From a virus: a stretch of 35,053 nucleotides of DNA. The stretch is taken from positions 1 to 35,053 of the IMG/VR virus record IMGVR_UViG_3300043395_000447; one strand, given 5' to 3'. The notes beneath the pieces were generated by a model that worked only from the letters and a program-made list of their open reading frames with translations, was not told where the DNA came from and did no database searches. The stretch's first letter is position 1. Each line of letters begins with the position of its first letter. Shown here one piece after another: positions 14,975 to 20,715 of the stretch. Both the position numbers and the translations under genes were made by a program.

Positions 14975-14995
14975 TAATACTACTGCGTAGTATTA
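14975..14995. repeat. Perfect 9-bp inverted repeat in the candidate origin region
   Basis: TAATACTAC at 14975-14983 is perfectly complementary to GTAGTATTA at 14987-14995 with a 3-base spacer (TGC). It could be an operator for a dimeric regulator or an extruded hairpin. There is no adjacent T run, so it is not an obvious terminator. Confidence 0.55.
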
Positions 14996-15040
14996 TCGTC
15001 TCTTTTATATTTTTTCTCCCATATAAAAACATATATTAGG

Positions 15041-15059
15041 CTGCTTAAAAATTAAGCAG
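15041..15059 (-). terminator. Possible weak terminator hairpin after the 15060 gene
   Basis: CTGCTTAA and TTAAGCAG form an 8-bp stem with a 3-base loop directly after the leftward stop codon. On the minus strand the following sequence is AT-rich but its T run starts only about 11 bases later, so termination would be weak. Confidence 0.4.
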
Positions 15060-15290
15060 TTACTTTCCGAATTGGGGTTTCTTGGGTTTTGGGGTTTTGA
15101 ATCCCATCGCTTTGAACTTGGCTCGGAGATCAGTTGCTGACGCACTGGTGTAGTTAAACCTGGCATCCAGAATGCTAGTCGGCTTTGGGTCAGGCGTGGG
15201 TTTAACGGTTTTGCTGCCAGCTTCGCCTTCTTGCTGACGCGCGCGCGTGGGAGAAAAATCGACTACAGATAACTTGTGTTTGTGGTTCAT
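15060..15290 (-). CDS. Small Lys/Pro-rich hypothetical protein, 76 aa
   Basis: The ATG follows a full AGGAGG site by seven bases. The product is basic and Pro/Thr/Lys-rich (KTVKPTPDPKPTSILDARF), ending AMGFKTPKPKKPQFGK. It contains a short helix-like part (SATDLRAKFKAMGF). The composition suggests a disordered nucleic-acid-binding protein; no family is recognised. It is the last leftward gene before the candidate origin and is followed by a hairpin. Confidence 0.65.
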   Translation of the reverse strand: MNHKHKLSVVDFSPTRARQQEGEAGSKTVKPTPDPKPTSILDARFNYTSASATDLRAKFKAMGFKTPKPKKPQFGK

Positions 15291-15349
15291 AGCTCATCCT
15301 CCTGGTGGCAATGCGGTTTAAACGTGTTTTAAAGGGTCTGGAAGGCCGC

Positions 15350-15387
15350 AAAAAAGGCCGGAGATGGAAAGATACCATCAGCGGCCT
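15350..15387 (-). terminator. Intrinsic terminator on the minus strand after the 57-aa gene
   Basis: Read on the minus strand, AGGCCG (15387-15382) pairs with CGGCCT (15360-15355) and an inner GATGG/CCATC stem closes a 7-base loop. The hairpin is followed by a run of T. It resembles the hairpin at 15620-15652. Confidence 0.7.
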
Positions 15388-15406
15388 GTAACGGCTTAAA
15401 ACGGCT

Positions 15407-15580
15407 TTAGCTGGCTAGCCACTCATCATAGGTTTTTAGCGGTTTGCCGTTCCTGGTAATGTCTCCGCCTTTTCCGTCATTAGCGCAAGCCAGATATATT
15501 TCATATTCCCTATCATTGTCTCCGCGATTCCTGGTTTGCCAGGTAGCCACTGGTAACAGCTTGTCATTATCTTGATTCAT
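15407..15580 (-). CDS. Small hypothetical protein, 57 aa
   Basis: The ATG (15580) follows AGGGGAT by a few bases. The product is hydrophilic, starts MNQDNDKLLPVATWQTRNRG and ends TRNGKPLKTYDEWLAS, with REYEIYLACANDGKGGD in between. It is flanked by terminator-like hairpins on both sides, like an independent small cassette. Codon use and a strong ribosome site favour a real gene. Function is unknown. Confidence 0.65.
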   Translation of the reverse strand: MNQDNDKLLPVATWQTRNRGDNDREYEIYLACANDGKGGDITRNGKPLKTYDEWLAS

Positions 15581-15604
15581 AACATCCCCTAGAATTGATT
15601 AAAA

Positions 15605-15652
15605 CGGCTTATAAGCCGGAAAAATAGGCCGATAGTAGGAAAGTACCGGCCT
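15605..15652 (-). terminator. Intrinsic terminator plus palindrome on the minus strand
   Basis: On the minus strand AGGCCG (15652-15647) pairs with CGGCCT (15631-15626), with an inner GTA/TAC pairing, followed by ATTTTT. Next comes a perfect 14-base palindrome, CGGCTTATAAGCCG (15605-15618), followed by TTTT. The arrangement can form one or two terminators. Confidence 0.65.
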
Positions 15653-15665
15653 GGTAAAAAACGGC

Positions 15666-15746
15666 TTAAAACGACAGCAAAACGTAAAGAAAAACGTAAA
15701 TGAAAAAGGCCGTGAAGATACCAGCGATATATTGAAGGATTGTCAT
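15666..15746 (-). CDS. Candidate 26-aa membrane peptide
   Basis: The ATG (15746) lies eight bases after GGAG (GGAGATAACACA leader). The whole product (MTILQYIAGIFTAFFIYVFL plus six more hydrophobic residues) is one hydrophobic helix. It is 15 bases after the stop of the 62-aa gene and is followed by terminator-like hairpins. Part of its coding sequence resembles the neighbouring terminator repeat (GGTATCTTCACGGCCTTTTT), so a repeat-derived ORF must be considered. Confidence 0.5.
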   Translation of the reverse strand: MTILQYIAGIFTAFFIYVFLYVLLSF

Positions 15747-15761
15747 TGTGTTATCTCCAGG

Positions 15762-15950
15762 TTAAATGCCGAATTCGGTTATATGCTCTGTTTTCGCGCC
15801 ATGCTCCGATAGAAACTTATTTGCTACATCAGAATCATTCGTGACAAATTGATAACCATTCGGCATAGTCACAAGGATATAAATGCCGTATTCATACAAT
15901 TCATGCTTTTCGCAAAATGCTTCTGTAACTGGATTCGTTAAGATACTCAT
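15762..15950 (-). CDS. Small hypothetical protein, 62 aa
   Basis: The ATG is preceded by GGAGATTAGACA, the same leader as the ArdC gene. The product contains EAFCEKHELYEYGIYILVTMPNG and FVTNDSDVANKFLSEHG, looking like a small compact alpha/beta domain. It is the first gene downstream of ardC, 50 bases away. No family is recognised; small proteins next to ArdC are candidates for anti-defence functions, which is inference only. Confidence 0.65.
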   Translation of the reverse strand: MSILTNPVTEAFCEKHELYEYGIYILVTMPNGYQFVTNDSDVANKFLSEHGAKTEHITEFGI

Positions 15951-16000
15951 TGTCTAATCTCCGAAAGTGGAATGCCTGGAACCGCCAGGCCGGTATTGCA

Positions 16001-16858
16001 TTAAGCCGCAAGCAATTCTGTTTCCTCTGATACCTTGCAATTCAGAACATAATCGGCGGCAGATTGTGCCAGGCCTGATGCCTTGAATATGGCCTTGTTA
16101 TCGTTTTTCAGTGCTTTGAGCCATGATTCGATATAACCGGCATGGCGCAAGTCACCGGCAATACCATGCGTTGAACATAGGAAAGCGGCCCCTAGTTCTG
16201 CTACCAGTTCCTCGAAAGCATAATCAGGATTGCCGAATCTACCCTTTGAAATGTCACGGTCACACCTAGTTTTCTCGCTAGTCCAATGTGTTAATTCATG
16301 GAAAGCAGTAGCATAGTAATGCTCTGAAGACTGGAAAGTCCCAATTTCAGGCATTCTGATAATGTCAGAACTAGGGATAAAGCAAGCGGTATCGCCGCCA
16401 TGGATGATTTTCGCTTCGGTGGCCTGGATAGTGGCTTCGCAATTCTGAATCTTTGCATTGTCGTTTTGCTTATCTTCGGAAACGATAATGTCAATGCCCT
16501 CGACTTGCTCGACATTGAAGACAAAGTACGCTTTGGCAAATGCGTATTCTTTGCTCTCGCCGGTTAGATTGTCTGTACTGGTAGCTTTAGACCAAAATAC
16601 GATTTTGGCGGCTTTTTCGCCTTTGCGGACTTGTCCGCCTAGCTGTTCCCATTGCTTATAGGTTCCCCAAGCCGGATTCGAGTAGCCTTTAATGCCGCCT
16701 ACCATTGCTAGCAATAGGCGATTGATACCGCGATACGGCTTTTGCGACACAATGTTCTTATCGGCTCCAGCGGGAGCATTCCATGGCTTTACCCAGGGAG
16801 CAGCGCCTTTTTCGAGTTCTGCAATGATTGAATCGGTTATTTCCTGATAGATATTCAT
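16001..16858 (-). CDS. ardC: ArdC-like antirestriction protein
   Basis: The 285-residue protein has the two-part ArdC architecture. An N-terminal ssDNA-binding ArdC domain (IYQEITDSIIAELEKGAAPWVKPW, then YRGINRLLL and GYSNPAWGTYKQWEQLGG) is followed by a zincin-like C-terminal domain. The metal site is HELTHW at 187-192, and FEELVAELGAAFL further on supplies the third ligand. ArdC proteins protect incoming DNA from restriction. Being near the start of the leftward block fits early expression. GGAGATTAGACA precedes the ATG. Confidence 0.9.
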   Translation of the reverse strand: MNIYQEITDSIIAELEKGAAPWVKPWNAPAGADKNIVSQKPYRGINRLLLAMVGGIKGYSNPAWGTYKQWEQLGGQVRKGEKAAKIVFWSKATSTDNLTGESKEYAFAKAYFVFNVEQVEGIDIIVSEDKQNDNAKIQNCEATIQATEAKIIHGGDTACFIPSSDIIRMPEIGTFQSSEHYYATAFHELTHWTSEKTRCDRDISKGRFGNPDYAFEELVAELGAAFLCSTHGIAGDLRHAGYIESWLKALKNDNKAIFKASGLAQSAADYVLNCKVSEETELLAA

Positions 16859-16890
16859 TTGTCTAATCTCCGGTCTAATGTAGGAAAAGC

Positions 16891-17052
16891 TTAGTTATCG
16901 TTTGCCAGGTTATAGAAGGCCAGGCCGAGCAAACCAGCGCCGAATAATGCCAGTGCCGCGCAGCCGCTTGTAGGCGCATTGATGATGACAGCCCAAATTG
17001 CCAGAACATTGAATGCGACTGAACTAAGGCCGAGTATGGTTGAATCTTTCAT
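16891..17052 (-). CDS. Small membrane protein, 53 aa, first gene of the leftward block
   Basis: I place the start at ATG 17052, which follows GAGAGATTAGAC, a variant of the leader used by the next genes; an upstream in-frame ATG at 17091 lacks this site. The product has two hydrophobic segments (about 5-25 and 31-49) separated by NAPTSGC and ends NLANDN. Its place as the first leftward gene suggests very early expression. Function is unknown. Confidence 0.65.
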   Translation of the reverse strand: MKDSTILGLSSVAFNVLAIWAVIINAPTSGCAALALFGAGLLGLAFYNLANDN

Positions 17053-17192
17053 GTCTAATCTCTCTCGAATGTCGCAGCGAATTAGCTGCATGAATAGTAT
17101 ATTAGACTATTAGATTATTATTGCAAGGAATATTTTCCTATATAGTTTTAATTGTCGATAGTATTTAACTATATCTATATATATATGTATAC

Positions 17193-17225
17193 ACATATCA
17201 TTCTATAAATACATATCATTCTATA
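17193..17225. repeat. Two 15-bp direct repeats, 18-bp period
   Basis: ACATATCATTCTATA occurs at 17193-17207 and exactly again at 17211-17225, with three bases between copies. They lie in the AT-rich half of the divergent region and could be operator sites or remnants of AT-rich slippage. Confidence 0.65.
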
Positions 17226-17583
17226 TACTTAATATACTGGTAATAATATATGATTAAGCGTAAGTAAGTAAGAAATTGGGGTCAGAGCACTGTTAAATCC
17301 CGCCCTCCCGCGATTTAACAATTCCTGGTAGCAATGGGCCATTCAGCGGTGTCAGTGCTTTGTAATGCCTGATGCGTTGCGTATACGCTCGCGTGATGCC
17401 TGATTCGGCATGGTATGACAGTCAATCAATAGGGAATCGGTAGCATTTGGACATCTATGGCAGTGATGCCAGGTTGATATGTGCAAGTTTGGCAAGTCGA
17501 TGGTCGAGGTGGGGGTGGAGTGGCGCGCCCCCCAACCAACTCCCCCCATAAAATTTTTCTACTTTTGTTGTATGCTGTTGTCA

Positions 17584-17652
17584 CAGCACCATTGCTGGCT
17601 CTCTGAAGCGAGAGCAACGTTTAGCCCCGCCCTTGTGCGGGGTTCTTTTTTG
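17584..17652 (+). ncRNA. Candidate structured small RNA or leader ending in an intrinsic terminator
   Basis: Three perfect hairpins follow one another: CAGCA/TGCTG (17584-17597), GCTCTC/GAGAGC (17598-17615) and CCCCGC/GCGGGG (17625-17642), the last followed by a T run. No rightward gene lies upstream for 7.6 kb, so the transcript being terminated would be a short RNA started within the divergent region. Its promoter is not clear. A 6S/tR'-like attenuated leader is the main alternative to a free-standing small RNA. Confidence 0.45.
17625..17652 (+). terminator. Strong intrinsic terminator before the first rightward gene
   Basis: CCCCGC (17625-17630) pairs with GCGGGG (17637-17642) around a 6-base loop, followed by TTCTTTTTT. 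It ends 31 bases before the ATG of the first rightward gene. Confidence 0.85.
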
Positions 17653-17683
17653 TCCTATCATGATTATGACGGGAGGACAGTAT

Positions 17684-17917
17684 ATGCAGACAGGAGTAGT
17701 TATGGGGATTAGGGTGGAGAGGGGGGTGGCTCTGCCATCGGAGAAGGTTGTTCGGAAGTATCCGCATGAGGATATGGAGGTCGGTGACAGCTTCTTTTTG
17801 GTGGGTGTGAGTATGCAGGTGGTGTTGAACGCGAACTGGAGGGCGGGTAAGCGCCTTGCCAGGCGGTTTACGGCTAGGAAGGAAGGGGATGGGATAAGGG
17901 TATGGAGGATGACATGA
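17684..17917 (+). CDS. Small conserved phage protein, 77 aa, first gene of the rightward block
   Basis: The ATG at 17684 follows GGAGG; a second in-frame ATG at 17702 also follows AGGAG and gives 71 residues. The product contains VRKYPHEDMEVGDSFFL, then a basic stretch (NWRAGKRLARRFTARKEGDGIRVWRM). I recognise this as a widespread small phage protein (DUF7303-like) whose KYPFADMEVGDSFFV-type core recurs in many phages, without a known role. The stop overlaps the next ATG. Confidence 0.75.
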   Translation: MQTGVVMGIRVERGVALPSEKVVRKYPHEDMEVGDSFFLVGVSMQVVLNANWRAGKRLARRFTARKEGDGIRVWRMT

Positions 17918-18114
17918 GTAAGGTTGTGCATTTGCATGATGACTATATGGACATGGCGCAGGATGATTACTGGGATGCGGTACGTCGCATGAACCATGCT
18001 GAGTTGATTATGGAGTTGCGGCGGCAGCAAGCCCGTTCTGCTGGCCTCTTGGCAGAGTGTTTGTCGGAGTTGTCGCGCATGAAGAAGGTCGTGGATGCCC
18101 ACACCTACGCCTGA
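17914..18114 (+). CDS. Small hypothetical protein, 66 aa
   Basis: The ATG at 17914 overlaps the upstream stop (ATGA) and follows GGAGG by five bases, making it better than the earlier in-frame ATG at 17902. The N-terminus is acidic (LHDDYMDMAQDDYWDAV) and the rest is helical (NHAELIMELRRQQARSAGLLAECLSEL). It overlaps the next gene by 20 bases. No family is recognised. Confidence 0.65.
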   Translation: MSKVVHLHDDYMDMAQDDYWDAVRRMNHAELIMELRRQQARSAGLLAECLSELSRMKKVVDAHTYA

Positions 18115-18355
18115 AGACAGGTATCAGGAGGAATTGTTGCTCTCACGCCGGATCTTGCGGGATGAGATGCGTCGTGCTATCAGAGCCATTCGTCCTGATG
18201 ACAAGCGTAACTTGGTTGCGGAATGGAAGACCCGTTACAGCCCTGTTTTGGCAAAAGAACTCTTGAAGGTGGCTAAGAACCCTGAAGCCAGGCGGCGTAT
18301 CTCTGAATGGAACTTAGAGGCATTTGATAAGGAGAGAAGGAATGCCAAGCGATAA
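18095..18355 (+). CDS. Small basic helical protein, 86 aa
   Basis: The product is Arg/Lys/Glu-rich and almost entirely helical (DRYQEELLLSRRILRDEMRRAIRAI, then ARRRISEWNLEAFDKERRNAKR). It overlaps both neighbours (20 and 14 bases). Its place ahead of the large terminase would suit a terminase small subunit, but no HTH is obvious, so I do not assign that. Confidence 0.65.
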   Translation: MPTPTPEDRYQEELLLSRRILRDEMRRAIRAIRPDDKRNLVAEWKTRYSPVLAKELLKVAKNPEARRRISEWNLEAFDKERRNAKR

Positions 18356-18773
18356 AGAAGTTATGGATTTGATGGAAGCGCAGAAGTACCAGAAGATGCG
18401 CGAGGCTTTGTTAAAGCGTAACCTGCAATACGCCAAACCGAATTGGAAGGTCACTACCCTGCCAGCAGAACAAGAGAAGGCATTTGCCGAGTGGGTGGCA
18501 AAGAACAAGGTTCCGTTCAATCCTAAAGACAAATACCCTGACTACGATATGCGCGGCTTCTACGCCGCCTTAATGAAGAAAGATCCTAAAGCAGCCTCCG
18601 GCATTAACCCTGCTACCGGCACACTGCACTACCCTGATTACTGGAAGACTCCGTACCACGAATCTTTCAGTTCCGAATCTCAGTGGGCGGCTAAAGGCGC
18701 TCCGTCCTGGAAGGACGATAAGTTAGTCAGCCCTAAAGGTGAAGTTGTCTTTGAAGATAAGCCAGGCAAATGA
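18342..18773 (+). CDS. Conserved phage protein upstream of terminase, 143 aa
   Basis: ATG 18342 follows GGAGAGAAGG and is preferred over a TTG at 18324. The protein contains DYDMRGFYAALMKKDP, then NPATGTLHYPDYWKTPYHESFSSES, a block I recognise as recurring in phage proteins near terminase or virion genes. It has no known enzymatic motif. Virion association or a packaging role is possible. Its stop overlaps the next ATG. Confidence 0.75.
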   Translation: MPSDKEVMDLMEAQKYQKMREALLKRNLQYAKPNWKVTTLPAEQEKAFAEWVAKNKVPFNPKDKYPDYDMRGFYAALMKKDPKAASGINPATGTLHYPDYWKTPYHESFSSESQWAAKGAPSWKDDKLVSPKGEVVFEDKPGK

Positions 18774-18952
18774 AACACCTTTTAATTTACATCTATGTAT
18801 CCATAGTAGGTCTGTTGTGTATCTACATGGCAGTGCTGACAATAGAAGCCAGACCTAAGGCTGAGTTGAATTGTTCGGTGGCTGAGATCAGTCCTGACTT
18901 TAGCTATGCCGACAAAGAGAAGTGCCGACTGATCCGTTCAAGGAAGTTATGA
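18770..18952 (+). CDS. Small single-pass membrane protein, 60 aa
   Basis: One N-terminal transmembrane segment (about 3-25) precedes a short tail with two cysteines (ELNCSVAEISPDFSYADKEKCRLIR). The CSVAEISPDF pattern recurs in small proteins beside terminase genes. It is coupled on both sides by ATGA overlaps (18770-18773 and 18949-18952). The two cysteines could form a periplasmic disulfide. Function is unknown. Confidence 0.7.
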   Translation: MKHLLIYIYVSIVGLLCIYMAVLTIEARPKAELNCSVAEISPDFSYADKEKCRLIRSRKL

Positions 18953-20715
18953 AATTTAATCTCGCGCAGTTTTACAAGTTCTGCTCCCAACTCAAGATTG
19001 AGACTAAAGAGCAGGGCTTGAAGAAGATGGATACGCTGCTTGGCACGCAGACCTATGTGATGGATGAAATATCCCAGGGCTTGCAGCAAGACATCCACTT
19101 CTTTGTAATCTTGAAGGGGCGGCAGTTGGGTATCACCACTATCTCCCTTGCCCTCGACCTTTACTGGCACTTTATACACAATGGACTCCAAGGCACGCTC
19201 ACCACAGACACAGAAGAAAACCGAGATATGTTCCGGTCAACCCTCTCCATGTACATGGAAGGTTTACCAAAAGAGTGGCGAATTCCGCTTATTGCCCACA
19301 ACCGGAATCAGCTTCAACTCAAGAATCGCAGCCGCCTCTTTTATCAAGTCGCTGGACTCAGGGCTAAAGGTAGCCTTGGTCGCGGTAAGGCCATCACGTT
19401 TCTACACGGAACTGAAACATCGTCGTGGGGCGATGAAGAAGGTCTAGCCTCACTGCTGGCCTCTCTCGCAGAGACTAACCCCAACCGTCTGTACATCTTT
19501 GAATCCACCGCCCGTGGATTTAATATGTTCCATGATATGTACGTCACTGCCAAGAAAGCCAAAACCCAACGGGCTATCTTCTGCGGCTGGTGGCGTAACC
19601 AGTTCTACTCCGTCGATGCTGACTCTCAGATCTACAAAGTCTACTGGGATGGCAAGCTGACTCCAGAGGAGAAGGAATGGACACGGGATATTAAGAAACT
19701 CTACAACGTAGAGATCAACAGCAGACAGATGGCCTGGTGGCGCTGGAAGCTACATGAAGGCATTAAGGACGATGCCTTGATGTATCAGGAGTTCCCGCCG
19801 ACTGAAGACTATGCGTTCATCATGACGGGTACTAGCTTCTTCTCTAACGCCCGTTGTACGGACATGATGAAGATAGCCAAGAAGATTGGCTGCGATTACT
19901 ACCGCTACGGTATGGGCGCAAACTTTGTAGACACCGATGTGCTGAAGTCCACAGAACGTCTGGCAACCTTGAAGGTGTGGGAGGAACCCGTTGATACGGC
20001 TTATTACGTCATTGGTGCAGATCCTGCTTATGGCAGTTCTGATTGGGCTGATCGTTTCTGCATACAAGTGTTCCGTTGCTACGCTGACGGTATGGAGCAG
20101 GTTGCGGAGTTTGCGACTTCTGAAATGAACACCTACCAGTTCGCGTGGGTCATTGCCCACCTAGCAGGTGCTTACAAGAACTCAACCCTTAACCTCGAAG
20201 TCAATGGCCCTGGTCAAGCGGTCATTAACGAACTGCGTAACTTGAAACGCCAGGCTTCTGCCCTCGCTGGTCAGATGGGCTACGACCTGATGAACGTACT
20301 GGGTAGCATGAGTAACTACATCTGGCGGCGTAACGATACCTTAGGCGGCATCTCTAACAGCATTGGTTGGTTGACTACTTCTGCAACCAAAGAACGTATG
20401 TTGTCCTACATGAAAGATTACTTTGAGCGCGGCATGATGGCAATTTATTCCGTTGACTTGATCGATGAGATGAAGACCATTGTGCGTGATGGCGGCAGTA
20501 TCGAGGCCAGCGGTCGTAACAAAGATGATCGGGTGATTGCCGCAGCCTTGGCTTGCGCTGCTTATGCAGAGCAGATACAGCCTCGCCTGATTGCTCAGAA
20601 GGTGACTAGAGAAGTTTCCCGCAAAACCGATGAGATGACACCGGAACAGGTGGCTGTCGGCAGGAACGTGTCGGATTATTTAAAGCGTATTGGGATTTAC
20701 GGGGGTCAGCAGTGA
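18949..20715 (+). CDS. terL: Terminase large subunit
   Basis: Start ATG 18949 overlaps the upstream stop and follows AAGGAAG; the product is 588 residues. The ATPase shows a deviant Walker A, GRQLGITT (57-64), and a Walker B region AITFLHGTETSSWGDEE (about 148-164). The RNase H-like nuclease shows IGADPAYGSSDWADRF with Asp358, Asp365 and Asp368, and a later acidic site in KDDRVIAAALA. TerL docks on the portal and pumps and cuts DNA. The circular closure would fit headful packaging, but the mode is not proven here. Confidence 0.95.
   Translation: MKFNLAQFYKFCSQLKIETKEQGLKKMDTLLGTQTYVMDEISQGLQQDIHFFVILKGRQLGITTISLALDLYWHFIHNGLQGTLTTDTEENRDMFRSTLSMYMEGLPKEWRIPLIAHNRNQLQLKNRSRLFYQVAGLRAKGSLGRGKAITFLHGTETSSWGDEEGLASLLASLAETNPNRLYIFESTARGFNMFHDMYVTAKKAKTQRAIFCGWWRNQFYSVDADSQIYKVYWDGKLTPEEKEWTRDIKKLYNVEINSRQMAWWRWKLHEGIKDDALMYQEFPPTEDYAFIMTGTSFFSNARCTDMMKIAKKIGCDYYRYGMGANFVDTDVLKSTERLATLKVWEEPVDTAYYVIGADPAYGSSDWADRFCIQVFRCYADGMEQVAEFATSEMNTYQFAWVIAHLAGAYKNSTLNLEVNGPGQAVINELRNLKRQASALAGQMGYDLMNVLGSMSNYIWRRNDTLGGISNSIGWLTTSATKERMLSYMKDYFERGMMAIYSVDLIDEMKTIVRDGGSIEASGRNKDDRVIAAALACAAYAEQIQPRLIAQKVTREVSRKTDEMTPEQVAVGRNVSDYLKRIGIYGGQQ

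Larger units (their letters stand above)
14712..15059. other. 348-base gene-free, AT-rich region: candidate replication origin
   Basis: No convincing gene lies here. The region holds two tandem DnaA boxes (14877-14900), followed rightward by about 150 AT-rich bases that could unwind (14900-15050). It also has a perfect 9-bp inverted repeat at 14975-14995, a small inverted repeat at 14780-14795 (CGTGC/GCACG) and a hairpin at 15041-15059. It interrupts an otherwise tightly packed leftward operon. Origin function is inferred; leftward promoters may also lie here, but none is clear. Confidence 0.5.
17053..17683. promoter_or_regulatory. 631-base divergent regulatory region between leftward and rightward blocks
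   Basis: No convincing gene lies here. From left to right it holds a very AT-rich stretch (17090-17260) with a short palindrome (AGGAA/TTCCT at 17126-17139), a second one (ATAGT/ACTAT at 17158-17172) and two 15-bp direct repeats. Next come a 9-bp inverted repeat with a C-rich loop (17291-17320), the palindrome GCGTATACGC (17379-17388), a G/C-rich hairpin (about 17506-17548) and three hairpins ending in a terminator. A weak leftward promoter, TTGCAA (17126-17121) and TAATAT (17104-17099) at 16-base spacing, is possible. No strong rightward promoter is visible by eye. Confidence 0.6.

Noticed and set aside
15972-15992. Hairpin GCCTGG/CCAGGC after the ardC stop as a terminator
   Set aside because: The stem is real but no T run follows on the minus strand and the next gene shares the operon leader.
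17352-17617. Leftward ORFs (17352-17549 and 17426-17617) in the divergent region
   Set aside because: No ribosome sites, biased composition from the G/C-rich hairpin, and no protein pattern.
17572-17652. tRNA-like reading of the three-hairpin segment
   Set aside because: The hairpins are consecutive, not enclosed by an acceptor stem, and the last one is a terminator with a T run.
17479-17712. Rightward ORF crossing the terminator
   Set aside because: It runs through three hairpins and the terminator, has no ribosome site, and conflicts with the gene at 17684.
18095-18355. Assignment as terminase small subunit
   Set aside because: Position fits, but no HTH is visible; the HTH protein at 21436 is an equally possible candidate.
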